From Symbiodinium kawagutii (lineage: Eukaryota > Sar > Dinophyceae > Suessiales > Symbiodiniaceae), in contig VSDK01010122.1 in NCBI GenBank assembly GCA_009767595.1, positions 38,440 to 102,439 on the forward strand: a DNA stretch of 64,000 nucleotides, given 5' to 3'. Positions 30,916 to 42,365 of the stretch are shown here, one piece after another. Position 1 is the stretch's first letter. Every line of letters starts with the position of its first letter. Made by a program: the position numbers and the translations under genes. The notes beneath the pieces are model-generated. The model was not told the origin of the DNA. It saw nothing but the letters and a program-made list of their open reading frames with translations, and did no database searches.

Positions 30916-33500
30916 TTAAAGAGCAAGTTAAGGGGTATGTGAAGGAGTATGTTGAAGAATATGGTAAGGAGTATGTCAAAGTATCTGAAGGATTATCTCA
31001 AACAATTGGTGAAGAGGATGTCAAGGAGTTTGAAAAAGAGTATGCAAAGGAGTATGTAAAATATGTCAGAAGGTATGTGAAGAGGTGTGTTAAGTAGCAT
31101 GGAAAGATTTATATACAGCGGAATGTGAGAGGGAAATGAATATGTTCATAAAGAGGGGTGTAACGAGTCCGTAAGGAGTATGTAACGAGTATGTAACGAA
31201 TATGTAAAGAGTATGTAGTGTGAAGAGCATGTAATGCAAAAGGGTATGTGCACAGTATATACAGAGTATGTAAAGAGTATGTACTGGAGAGAGTATTTAT
31301 TCTAAAGAGTATGTAATGTCAAGACTGAGTAAAGAGTACGTAAAGAGTCTGTAAAGCGCCTGAAAAGAGCCAGTAAAAAATATGTCAAGAATTTGTAGAG
31401 GGTCTGTAAATAGTATGCAAAGAATGAGTATGACGGGGAGTATGTTGAGCAGGATGTTGAAGAATGGGTTGAAGAGTACGTAAAGGAGTATGTTAAAGAA
31501 TACGTAGAAAGGATTCAAAGAATATGCATCGGTATGTGAAGGGCATGCAATGAATGAAAAGTATGCAGAGAGGATGTAACGATAATAAAAACAATGTAAA
31601 GAGTATGTAAAGAGCATGTAAAGAGCATGTAAAGAGCATGTAAGGCTTTGTGAAAAGAATGTAAAACAATGTATGGAGTAAACAGTATGCAGAAAGAATG
31701 TAAAGAACAAGTTAAAAGTATGTAAAGAATATGTACAGAGTAAAGTGTTTATTTATAAAAAGAATGTCAAGGGAATGTAAAAAGGAAAGAATATGTAAAG
31801 AGTATGTAAAGATTATGTAAGAAGTACGGAAAGAGTATGTAAAAAGTATGTAAAGAGTGAAGAGAAGGAAAAGAACATAAAACATGTAAAAAGTACATAG
31901 AATGTAAAAAGGATGTAGAAAGTATGTAAGGAGTATATAAAGAGTCAAGAGTACAGAGTATGTGGAGAGCATGCAAAGAGTCTGTGGAAAATATGTAAAG
32001 AATACAGTGTCTAAAAAAATATGTCAAGAGTATGTGAAGAGTAAAGAGTATGTAGAGAGGATATTGAGAACAGGTAGAGAGGATGTAGAAAGTATGTGAT
32101 TAGTACGTACAAAGAATGTAAAAAGTATGTAAACGGTATGTAAAATGTATGTAAAGTGTAAACATGTAAAAATGTATTCAAAGAGCAAAGAGTATGTTGA
32201 GAGAATGTAGGGAGGATGAAGAAAGTGTGTAAAGAGTACGTAAAAAGTTTGTAACAAGTACCGGATATGTAAAGAGTCTGTGGAAAGTATCCAAAGAATA
32301 TGCGACGAGCAAAGAGTATGTGGAGAGTATGGGAACAGGATGTATACCAAAAGTAGGTAAAGAGCATGTAAAGAGTAAAGAGTATAAAAAGGGGATGTAA
32401 AGGGCATGTAAGGAGTAAAGAATGTGCAAAGAGGATGTAAAAAGTCTGCAAAGAGTCTGTAAAAAGTTTGGAAAGAGTATGTAAAGAGCAAAGAGTATGT
32501 AAGCAAAACGGGAAGAGTATGTTAAACAATTGTGAAGAATATCTAGCAAGTATGCAACGAGCATGTAAAAAGTACGTACAGAGTAGAGAGTATGTAAAGA
32601 ATAACGAATGATGTGTAAAGAGTACGGAAGAAGTCTGTAAAGAGTATGTAAATAGTTTGAAAAGAGTATTTCAAGAGTAAAGAGTTTGAAAAGAGTAAAA
32701 CGGATGCACAGAAGATGTGAAGAGCTGTAGAGAGTATGCAAAAATATGTGAAGAATACGTAACAATTATATAAAGAGTAAAAAGTATGTAAAGAAGATGT
32801 GAAAAGTACGTACAGGGTATATAAAAGGTATGTAAAGTATGAAGAGTTTGTGAAGCGTGTGTAAAAAGTATGCCAAGAGTATGTAAAAACTATGTAAAAA
32901 AAGTAGAGAGTTAGTAGTATATACTCAACGAGTAAAGAGAATGTAGAAAGGACAGAAAGAGTATGTGAAGACTGAAGAGTACGTAAAATGCATGTCAAAA
33001 TTATGAAAAGAATATGTACAAGGTATACAAAGAGTAAACAGTATGTAGAGAGCATGTAAAGGGTATGTAGAGAGTCTGTAAAAAGTATTGAAAGAGTATG
33101 TAGCGAGGATGTAAAGAGTATGTAGAGAGTATGTAAAAAGTACTGTATTAGAAAAGCATGTAAATAGTATGTAAAGAGTATGTAAAAGTACAAATGTAAA
33201 ATATGTCTAAAAAGTAAAAAATAAAGAGTAAAGAGTACAGATTTAGAGAGGATGTGAAAAGCCTGTAGAGAATATGTAAAACGTACGGAAAGAGTATTTA
33301 CAGACTAACGAGCATGTAAAGAGTAAACCGTATGTAGAGAGGATTTGAAGAGTAAACAGTATGTAAAGACTATGCAAAAAAGGTGTAAAGAGAGTGTAGA
33401 GAGTATGTAAAGAAGAGGATGTAAAGAGTATGCAGAGAGGATGTAGAGAGGATGTAGGTAGGATGTAGAGAGTATAGAAAGATGTAGAAAGTAGTAGAAA
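30916..33500. repeat. 11-bp minisatellite AGAGTATGTAA, right part
   Basis: About 2.6 kb of degenerate tandem copies of GTAAAGAGTAT with GTAGAGAG, GTCAAGAG and GGATGTA variants. Long minus-strand ORFs here (31297-33193, reading FTYSLHTLYILF) are repeat translation, not genes. Confidence 0.93.
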
Positions 33501-34215
33501 GTATCAATGTGCTTTGTATGTTTGTATTTTGTATATATATATATATATGCTTGTGCTTTGCTTGTTTGATTTGTATGTGCTCCGTTGATTTCGTTTCAAA
33601 GCTTGTCTTGCCCCGCTAGCCAAGTGTCTGGGGGCGTCGGGGCAAAGTTGCTGCAAGGGCAGGTCCAAGTAGACCGGAATTGTGCAACACATTGGCCTTA
33701 GAAATCGAACTGAAAAGAACGTCAATTCGAAAAATGTGGGAAAAAAATATCGAGAAAGCCATTCAATGACAATCAAATGGATCAAACTGTCAAGACATGC
33801 AGGTATTGACACATGATTGATTGCAAACTGTTACCTTTCATAGAGATAGGGTGCAGCATGGTCAAAGCAAAGAGCAGCAAAACCATAGGTGAACTAAGGT
33901 GCATAGGCCAAGCCCGATCCAATGCCCCCCATAGCAGCCACCATGTGGTAGGACACACCTAATCGGAGCGTGCTGCATTTCAAGACATCCGTGTTCCAGG
34001 AATGTGGCGTGGAGCTTCACTGCAAAACCGAGGCTTCTTGACACGAGTTTTTGTTCTGATATCAAGCTGTTCAGCCAACCAAAAACACCAATCATCAACA
34101 CAGCGCACTTTTCAATACTTTTCACACTTATCAAACGGCATCAACCGAAGACCCCGCGTCATGTCTTGGCAAACGCTAAGCAGACTAAGCAGCTACAATC
34201 TGCACTCCATGCTAC
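33501..34215. other. No gene recognised
   Basis: A short (TA)n run at 33533-33548, then unique sequence. A minus-strand frame at 33862-34134 has weak coding character; not called. Confidence 0.3.
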
Positions 34216-34288
34216 CTGCAGCAAGGAGAGCATCCAGAGCTGCTTCGCGCTGTTCAGGGTTGTTGGTAACGATCACTGCAACAGGTAC
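34216..34288 (-). CDS. Candidate exon, unrecognised
   Basis: The acceptor GTTGTACAG and a GT donor (GCTGCAG then GTAGC) frame VPVAVIVTNNPEQREAALDA, then LLAAG. The beta-strand plus helix pattern and both splice sites make this one of the more convincing short exons. Phase 0 in, phase 1 out. Confidence 0.45.
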
Positions 34289-34884
34289 CTGTACAACGAT
34301 GCTTCGAGTCGCCAAAGTACAACTGCCTAGAGCACCTCCCCAGTACGAAAGCAGTCAGTTTCTTTACACATCCGCATTGCGTATCGTTTGCGTTGTGTAT
34401 TGAGTTGGCGCCTCTCTGGCTTGAGCTGTGGCATCGCCCCACATTTGTAAGGGCGGCCTGTTTTCCAAATCACAAACTCTACAATTCAATAAACATCCAA
34501 ACATTCACAAACGACACGACAATTCAATAACATCTGACACATCCTGACACATCACCGTTATGGTGTTCTTTCTGGCCTTCCTTCATCAACCACAAGAGCA
34601 CGTTGCATACTCATTTGCACGCGACTCTTTCCCTCGCGAAGCGTCTCCTAGAGGAACTTATGAAGGCAATCTGCTGTCAGAAGAGAACAGAAAAGAGAAC
34701 AGAACAGAAAAAGCAGTTTGCAAAGCAAAGCAAAGAATTCACAGTTCGACTCTGCCAATCTGCCCTCTCTCTTGCTCTGACACTCTGTCTTGCCTCAAGA
34801 TTCTGCTCCCTCTTTCGAAGCAGTTTGTCCTGCAGCCGCATTCAGCGCATTCTGTTTTTGCAAACTTCAAAAACCCAGAATCTT

Positions 34885-35027
34885 CTAAGCATATCCAAGC
34901 ATATCCAAGATCTTCCAAGCATATCCAAGCATCATTTTCCCGTTGTCAAATTTTCCGTCCTTGAGATATTGCGTGGCATCAACCTCTGCAAGGCACTTTC
35001 CGGGGGCCTGAACCGTGACAGCATCAC
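34885..35027 (-). CDS. Candidate exon, unrecognised
   Basis: After the acceptor CTCTGTTGCACAG the frame reads GDAVTVQAPGKCLAEVDATQ, then YLKDGKFDNGKM. An alternative frame is also open. The 3' end is unsettled because the ORF runs into a 10-bp AGCATATCCA repeat. Confidence 0.3.
34888..34932. repeat. 10-bp repeat AGCATATCCA
   Basis: Four imperfect copies of AGCATATCCA at a 10-bp period. Confidence 0.8.
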
Positions 35028-35122
35028 CTGTGCAACAGAGCCGGTACCGCTGAGAGGCAGCCATGATCATCTTGACAACAATCCGTCACCAAGAAATGAA
35101 CAATTCAAACAATTCAAGCAAT

Positions 35123-35285
35123 TCATCTACATTCATCGACTATATTTCTTTCCAATGCCAACTGCCGCAATCGCAGAATATCGCTCATTGAATCTCCCCA
35201 TCTCTGGAGGCCTTTTGAAGATACTTTTGAAAGTATGCTAAGCCTTGGCTCCGGCTCAAGTGCCAATTTCATCAAATTTCTAATA
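35123..35285 (-). CDS. Candidate coding segment, unrecognised
   Basis: The frame reads NLMKLALEPEPRLSILSKVS, SKGLQRWGDSMSDILRLRQL and ALERNIVDE, helical and charged. Splice limits not determined. Confidence 0.3.
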
Positions 35286-35335
35286 AAAGAAACACATGAT
35301 ATCATGATGCACCGCGTAGGGGTCGTGCCTTGTCT

Positions 35336-35446
35336 GCTTGACATCTCTTGACATCTCTTGACATCTCTTGACATCTCTTGACATCTCTTGACATCTCTTG
35401 ACATCTCTTGACATCTCTTGACATCTCTTGACATCTGTTGACATGT
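35336..35446. repeat. 10-bp minisatellite TTGACATCTC
   Basis: Eleven near-perfect copies of TTGACATCTC; the last ones vary. Confidence 0.97.
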
Positions 35447-35688
35447 GCCGGGATGCACCATGGTCAAAAGTATGGGGAAGAGCTACCAGCTTTGAGCGCA
35501 AAGACACGCTGGTAATTCTAATGCGGATTTTCAGCGCTGCATCCTTGTTTAACCTGTGTCAAGTGCAGGTGAGAAACGAAGTATTGTTGTAGATGCCTCA
35601 GCAGTCCAATGCTTAAGGCAAACATCAAGGTGGTGCAGGCAAGCCCGGTTCTTGTGAATCCCCAATTCCAATGCGTTCTCACAAATGA

Positions 35689-35883
35689 TTATGATAATAC
35701 TCTCATGGAAATCTGGCAAGCAAAGTCTTGGCAACGGTTATCACAGCCAAGCACCGCACCATGACTGTTAATAAAGGCATCCACTACCATAGTTGGAGTT
35801 CCACATCGCTCAATGAACTCTGCCAATGACATACCAGGAGGAACGATCACCTGAGCTTGGCAAAGCCAAACTAAAAGCTGCAA
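35689..35883 (-). CDS. Candidate exon, unrecognised
   Basis: After CCAAGCTCAG the frame reads VIVPPGMSLAEFIERCGTPT, then MVVDAFINSHGAVLGCDNRC. The composition is clearly protein-like. It is upstream of and on the same strand as the candidates at 34216, 34885 and 35123, and all may belong to one gene. No family recognised. Confidence 0.4.
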   Translation of the reverse strand: MQLLVWLCQAQVIVPPGMSLAEFIERCGTPTMVVDAFINSHGAVLGCDNRCQDFACQISMRVLS

Positions 35884-37689
35884 GTACTAGCACCAAAAAA
35901 TACTAGCAGCTGAGTAGTAGCTTCGTAGATCTTAGTAATAGCAAGTAATAGCAATTAGTTAGTGTCAATTTGTGTCTGGTTTGCTTGAGATTGCAAACAT
36001 GTTCTTCTCTGTTAATTTTCCAGCCCCTTGTTTACTAGGCCTCACAATACCTGATACAGATGCAGTAGAGATACAGTATAGATACAATATAATATATATA
36101 TATATACAATCTTCACGGAATCCTCACGTCCCCTGATCTTCCCTTGCTACTCCTCGTGGCTGTGCCTCGCCCTGAGCAAATTTCAAATGTGTCTCCTGCT
36201 TAGCTTAAGCCTCCCATCCACCTGCCCAGGACACCTGAAAGAGGACCCCCAATGGGAGGAAAGATGAGGAAAGACGAGGAAAGCACATGAAAGTACTGTA
36301 CTGTACTGTACTGTACTCCGTCTCCGCAGCATCTTCATTTCTTAGAGTGGCAGTGTCTCTTTTGAGTGCAGATTAGGGGAAGTGAGCAAAATGAACAAAC
36401 ATGACAAACTTGGAAGTAACACCATTCACTTCTACGATTTCTACTCCACTACCAAATTCTACTTTCTGAGTGTTGCATCCCTTTGCTGCAAACAGTTTCA
36501 TACTTCAAACAGCTGAAGCCTCCAGGACAACTGGCGAAGCTCCAAGCTACAACAACTTTGTAGGTAGCTGCTGGAATTTATTTCCTTTATCAGGAACGCA
36601 TTGGCTGCTTCAAGGAAGCAATTATCGGCAACCTGGAAGCTGCCAACATTCCCTTCACTGTCGACCTGGAAATTTCCCGGAACTCGAGGGGAAGCATGGG
36701 GAAGCCATACTAATTAGTTGCAGCTGCTGGAACCGGGAACCCTTAGGACCTTAGGAGTCGTGGAAGCTCTTCCTGGACCGTGAGCACATGGAGAGCTCCC
36801 GCAGCAATCGATGTCACACTGCATACATTGAAAAGGTTCCGAGATTATGTACCCAGCATGTTGCCACCACGGTTTCCAGGAACCTTTCCTGGAGTCCATC
36901 TGGAGTCCATGGATGATAGTGATTTATGTGTTGCATGGTTGATATTGGCTCCAACAAACAGTTGTGCTGATGGATGCAGTGCGTTCACGGTATGGGTTCT
37001 GGAACCGATGTTGACGGCACACACACACACACAAAGCATACATATGCATACATGATTCGCTGAAACAATTCCCGGAAACCATGTCGACACACTGCATCCA
37101 TGACTGGCTGGACACCTGGTTCCCGGAACCAGTTCCCACAACCAGTGTTGGGCACATGCTCAACACAGGGTTCCCAGAACTCGCTCCTGAAATGGCACCT
37201 ACTCGTCACCGGAACCGGGGCCGCTCCTTTGGCGACCGAGGTCCCAGAGTATGTCAGGTGGCAGAAATGTCAAATACCATCCGACTGTCGATATCCACAA
37301 ATACTTTGTACATCTTTGTGCTGTGTTCCAATTACGTGTGGCCATGCCATAATGACACATGAAAAGACATGGAGTAAATCTGCCCCCGCCGAAAATGCAG
37401 AGCGTTAGGGTGCATTTCTTGGAATCGATCCTTTCTATATTTGGGATGGCCACTTCTTAGCTATAGACTTGTGATTTATCTCAAACTCATTGAAACTCAC
37501 TGTTGAAGATGCATGAGATTGGATCTGTACATTAACATGCGCAACATGGGTAGGATTTTATATAAAAATATGTACAAATGTGTGACATGCCCGGGACATA
37601 CAAATCGATGTGGAGAGAGCACCTACCAAGCACTGCCAAATGTCAAGGCCAAGGTTGGCCAAGACACAATAAGGTGCAAGTGAGGTCTT
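35884..37689. other. No gene recognised; small repeats
   Basis: Contains (TA)n at 36090-36105, a GTACT pentamer run at 36295-36317, and between about 36660 and 37200 many scattered copies of a GGTTCCNGGAA-like inverted motif. Open frames here are not convincing. Confidence 0.4.
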
Positions 37690-37850
37690 GTGGATGGCAT
37701 TGGCGGAGCTGGAATAGGCACTCGCGATTGCAACAAGTGTGAAATCGCCCTGCTGAAATGGTTGCTTCGGTTGAATTCGCCAACTGCCTGCAAACTCTCC
37801 AGCTCACCCACCATGACAAGCCTATTGTGGGACAACCGTAGGTTCTTCCC
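37690..37850 (-). CDS. Candidate exon with leucine-rich-repeat-like sequence
   Basis: The minus-strand frame reads NLRLSHNRLVMVGELESLQA, then VGEFNRSNHFSR. The LxLSHNxL pattern is that of a leucine-rich repeat, a protein-binding fold. Only one to two repeats are visible, and no splice sites are certain, so it may be an isolated or decayed exon. Confidence 0.35.
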
Positions 37851-37959
37851 TTTCATAATCCATAGACTTCTGTCTGAGCATGTGAGTTCTGCGCAAACTG
37901 CCTTTGGAAATCCACATATTCTGTATCACATTAGCCTGGCTACATCATGCTACCCCAAC

Positions 37960-38800
37960 AAGCACCGACCGTACCTCCATCCATCTACCGTACCTGCCTA
38001 CCAGTCTGCTCCTACCTATGCATATCTGTCACTGTCTGCTTACCCGTCTATCGATCCATCTATCGATTGATGCATCCGTGTCACTTTATGTCTATCCATC
38101 TATAGATCTATCCGTGTAACATCATGTAACTGTCCATCTGTCCATCTTTGAAGCTGTCCATCTGGATACCGACTTACCTACTAGTACTTTTCTGTAGTCA
38201 GCCTGCCTGTTTGCCTGCGTTTGCCTGCCTGCTTGCCTGTCTGCAAACTAACCAACGACTCTATCCATTGGTCTGTCTGCTTTCTTATCTGTGTCTCTCT
38301 TCATCCGTCTGTCTGCCAATCGATCTTGCGATGTATTCGTCTGCCTTCTCTGTCAGTCTGAGTCTATCTATCTTCATATGAATCCCATGTATTTGTGTAT
38401 CTAGCAGTGTATCCACCTGTGCATGCAACTAGGCTTCGACCATATTGTATCTCTATATCTGTCTATTCATCCATCCCTCCGTCTGTCTAGATCTATCTAG
38501 ATCTAGATCTATATACCTACTATACATCTTTCCATCGTTTTATCTACCCATCTCTCTATCCATCTATCTATCCACCTATCTATCTATTCATCAATGTTGT
38601 AGCAATGTATCCATCTATTGATCTCATCCTATCCAATCTAATCAAATGTACCGAATTTCCCAATGTGATCTATCTAATCTATGTCATCTATCTAATCTAC
38701 CTTATACGTAGGTGCGCATATATATATATATGCATATGTGATGGATCTGTATATCATTTATCTCATCTGTCTCATCTGTCTCATCTATCCCATCTATCCC

Positions 38801-38873
<73 letters not shown>

Positions 38874-38880
38874 CCATCTA
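37960..38880. repeat. CTAT/CCATCTAT-rich region with pure (CTAT)n
   Basis: Degenerate tetranucleotide DNA over about 900 bp, becoming perfect ATCT repeats at 38798-38874 (about 19 units). Confidence 0.9.
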
Positions 38881-39639
38881 CCTATCTGCACTGTGTGGCG
38901 GTTTGAAACTGAAAGCCCATGCAACAAACCCTTCCAATTTCATATGCTCCATTATCAATCGTTTCATGATGTCTTCATCTTCTCCTACGAGACATATACC
39001 GCATTTGAAGGGGTTTGTGTATGTCGATTAAATAGACCAGCCCTCGTTCCCCTTTAGCAGGCTCATGTGCACCACCCCTTCAGTTATCTGAAGCCCCTGT
39101 GATACAATGTGATACATCAATCTTCATCGATCTCATTCTATCTCCCAAATCCGGCCACCTGAAATCTCTGTCAAGCTGTCCATCTGCCACTGGGTCTCTG
39201 CACCAACCTATCCACCACCAATCTACCCATCTAGCTGCCTACTTAAGGCAGAGCTGCCTACTTAAGGCCCTCAAGGCCTACTTACTTTTCTCAAGCTCTC
39301 ACTCCCTTCCTCCTGTCTCTCCGGACTGTCCATATTGGCAGTCCATGTTTGCCACAGACTTGCCTTTGAGCCTCGATTTGGCTTTTTATCTTTTGTGCAG
39401 ATTGTGTTGCCGATTTTCACCCCCAAAAGGCTTGTTGTCTGACAACTTTGCCCCTCTCTCTCTCCTTCTCTGCGTCGGCATCTATATCTTTATGGATACT
39501 GTACATCTACAGTATGTATTTCTTATCATTTTGCCATCCAGTTGCTTCTATACAGTTAGCGTATCCCCTCTGTCTCTCTTCTTAGCTCTCTTCATCTACC
39601 ATCAAAGTGCGTGTAATATGGTATCATCTGGCAAAGTAA

Positions 39640-39685
39640 TCATCATCACCATTATTATCACCATCACTATCACCATCACCATCAC

Positions 39686-39746
<61 letters not shown>

Positions 39747-39850
39747 ATCATCATCATCATCATCATCATCACCATCATCGTCGTCGTCATCATCATCATC
39801 ACCATCGTCGTCATCATTGTCATCCTCCTTGTCATCATCACAATCATCAA
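39640..39850. repeat. (ATC)n trinucleotide tract
   Basis: About 200 bp of ATC repeats with GTC variants. The 331-codon plus-strand ORF through it (39099-40094) is an artefact of the tract. Confidence 0.93.
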
Positions 39851-40744
39851 CCGTAGACCATGTGTATCTTATAATGATTATAATAAGTTTCGTCCTCATC
39901 ATGATCGTCGTCTATCATCAAATATCATCCATGGCCACGTAAGATCGGTTATCATCATACAGCATCCTGTGTCATCTCTCAGCATCTATTACCAGCTCTT
40001 ATCATCGTCTACATCAACATTATCATCTGCAATACTTTCGTACCACGATCTACATCATCTACCAGCATTGGTCAGCACCTGTCGTCCTCTATAAGCATGC
40101 TTCAATATGTACTGTATAAATGCGTGTGTGTATAAGAGATATATATATGTATATACATACGTTGTACATAAGTAACCTACACCTGTATACATCTTTTAGA
40201 TCCTATGAGCATCTATCATCACTTACACTTTGTGCCGTACATGATTTGTATATTCATCGATATTCATCGTATTTTGCACATCATTCCTGGCTTCATTTCT
40301 TACATATGCATTTTGTCTCCTGCACTCGCCTGCACTATTCCATATGACTATTTCCAACCAAGCCAGTCTGATGCCACTCCATCCTATGCTATTCTTTTCC
40401 TCTCTTCTCACATCCTATCCTGTAACGTTTCACCTGTTCGTCAATACGCCATCGCGACCTATCTCGTCCCGCCCTTATTGTCCATTCCACGCTTTGTCTT
40501 ATCTCAACTCAGTACATACTTGATCTATTCTGATCTGCCTGATGATGCAGGGTGTTAAAAAAAAAAGAATGCAAGGCCACTTTGAAAAGATGCTGCAAGT
40601 CATTGAATACTGCAAATTGTTGGCTCTTGATCTTTCAAACATTCTGCAAATGTCATGGTGACATCTAAATGGAGCCTCGGCCCTACGAGGTAAAATGGAT
40701 TGTAAACAAATCTATAATCTGGTTGCATGACTTGATATTTGCAA
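39851..40744. other. No gene recognised
   Basis: TC-rich plus strand with decayed CATC repeats to about 40090, then unique sequence without a convincing frame. Confidence 0.4.
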
Positions 40745-41395
40745 CTAAGCAGCAAGAGACACTTTAAGGCGCGCCTTGACACACTTCGAGGTGAGTTCTG
40801 CTCTGATTCCCAAGCTTACGCTGAGTTGTCTCTTCTTCAGCTTCTCACAAGCTTGATTCAATACATCATGCTCTCTGTCTTCAATATCACGCACTCCACC
40901 AATGACACAAAGTGCAGATGCTGCAGTCTGCCCAGTGATTTGCAAATCGTCAAATCTGCCCAGAACCATTGATCCATCCTCGCGAAAGTCTAGCACGACG
41001 TCCACGCCCTCGATCATCTCGTGAATCATTGCAAAGAGACTTTCAGATAAAGTCCTTTTCGAATTGTACGGCTGATGAAAAACTCCTGGATAGGCTTCTC
41101 CTTTCGCAATAGCCTGGATCAAGTCGCGATAGTGAGCCTCTGTACCATTCCAAACATCAAAGAACTCTGGAGCAATGGAAATGCGGGTCCTGTCTCCAAA
41201 GACCAAATGGCACGTCGTTTTGTAAGACAATGCAGCGCGGACAATGCGAGCAGCTGCATCAAAGCGCCTCCAGTCTCCAACGCTTGGTCTTCCAGGAAAA
41301 AGTATGAGCCATTGGAGTTCCATTCGCTCTCGCTCTCTTGTCGGCATTGCGATCCTGTGTGTGTGTTGCACGTGGGGAGAAAAAACTTGTTGCAT
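40745..41395 (-). CDS. Hypothetical protein, 217-codon ORF
   Basis: The longest non-repeat, non-transposon frame outside the PAN gene. Possible starts are at 41395 and two nearer Mets (MPTRERER, MELQWLIL). It reads FPGRPSVGDWRRFDAAARIV, FFDVWNGTEAHYRDLIQAIA, VDVVLDFREDGSMVLGRFDD, SALCVIGGVRDIEDREHDVL and ends SLGIRAELTSKCVKARLKVS. The alternation of strands and helices, with a GGVRD turn, looks like a compact alpha/beta enzyme domain, but I do not recognise the family. An acceptor (CACACACAG) just upstream of the second Met suggests it may be the last exon of a longer gene. Its base composition is more balanced than its surroundings. Confidence 0.55.
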   Translation of the reverse strand: MQQVFSPHVQHTHRIAMPTRERERMELQWLILFPGRPSVGDWRRFDAAARIVRAALSYKTTCHLVFGDRTRISIAPEFFDVWNGTEAHYRDLIQAIAKGEAYPGVFHQPYNSKRTLSESLFAMIHEMIEGVDVVLDFREDGSMVLGRFDDLQITGQTAASALCVIGGVRDIEDREHDVLNQACEKLKKRQLSVSLGIRAELTSKCVKARLKVSLAA

Positions 41396-41639
41396 TTTTG
41401 GGTGAATTAGAATAATAGAACATAAATATACATAAATTAGTCAGTGCTAGTGAATCTTGGTCACTTAGAAACATGCACTTTGTTTGAAGGTAGTGAAATG
41501 CTAAGCTTGGATCAGTCACGATTCTAGATTGTGAGCCCAAGAGCCGCACGTGCATGTCTTGGAATCAAAGGGAAAATGCTTGAAGTGCATTCAAAGTGCA
41601 TCCTGGCAACAATAACAGCAATACAAATTTGTGCAATTT

Positions 41640-41755
41640 CACTACCTCTTTTCTGAGATACAAAACTGTTTCCGCTGCAGTCAGGTGCTGCTTGGTCTTT
41701 TTCTCCAGTGGGACGCAGCTTCTTGCTGTCTTGTCCGCCATACTTGCACAATCTT
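41640..41755 (-). CDS. Candidate exon, unrecognised
   Basis: The minus frame reads KYGGQDSKKLRPTGEKDQAA, then PDCSGNSF. It could be an upstream exon of the ORF at 40745-41395. A competing frame exists. Confidence 0.25.
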
Positions 41756-42239
41756 GCTCTTTCAATGTCAAGTTTGCATGTCCCATGACGTGTCTCAGAA
41801 ATGTATGGAAACGTGATGCGCCATCATGCAATGAACAATGAATGTCAGGTCATGTTTGCATTTACATGCCTGCAGGCGCACCCAAATCGAAGGATATAAA
41901 TGTGTGAACATGCATGTATGCATCTTTGCCCAAGGATGTATGTATGCAAGGTATGGGACACAAGTGCCTGATGCCATAAATGTGATGCATCCAGTGACAG
42001 TGGTGTTTGCTCTCAATGGATTCTGTTGCAAGTCTATTGATGTAAACATCAAGATAATGTTGAAAAAACACGGTTTCAGTGAGACGCTGGTACTTTTCAC
42101 GCGAGTACATGCGCATATTTGCCTACACATGAATGTACACATATGTACATATAACTACCATAATTCTTGTCAATATACAAATGCATACAAACAAACATAT
42201 GCATGTACATCCCCGTTACATCCCCAGAGTATGTATGCA

Positions 42240-42316
42240 TGCATGCAGTAAGTATGTATGTCTGTCTCTCTCTGTCTGTCTGTCTGTCTGCCTGTCTGTC
42301 TGCCTGCCTGCCTGCC

Positions 42317-42363
<47 letters not shown>

Positions 42364-42365
42364 GA
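42240..42365. repeat. (TGTC)n tetranucleotide tract
   Basis: About 105 bp of TCTG repeats with TGCC variants, preceded by ATGC repeats. Confidence 0.95.

Noticed and set aside
31297..33193. Series of minus-strand ORFs reading FTYSLHTLYILF
   Set aside because: Periodic translation of the 11-bp minisatellite, present in several frames at once.
34603..35241. 212-codon plus-strand ORF
   Set aside because: Overlaps better-supported minus-strand candidate exons and contains AATTCAAACAATTC and AGCATATCCA repeats; composition is not protein-like.
39099..40094. 331-codon plus-strand ORF
   Set aside because: Its middle is a (ATC)n tract read as Ile/Thr/Val; flanks show no protein-like composition.
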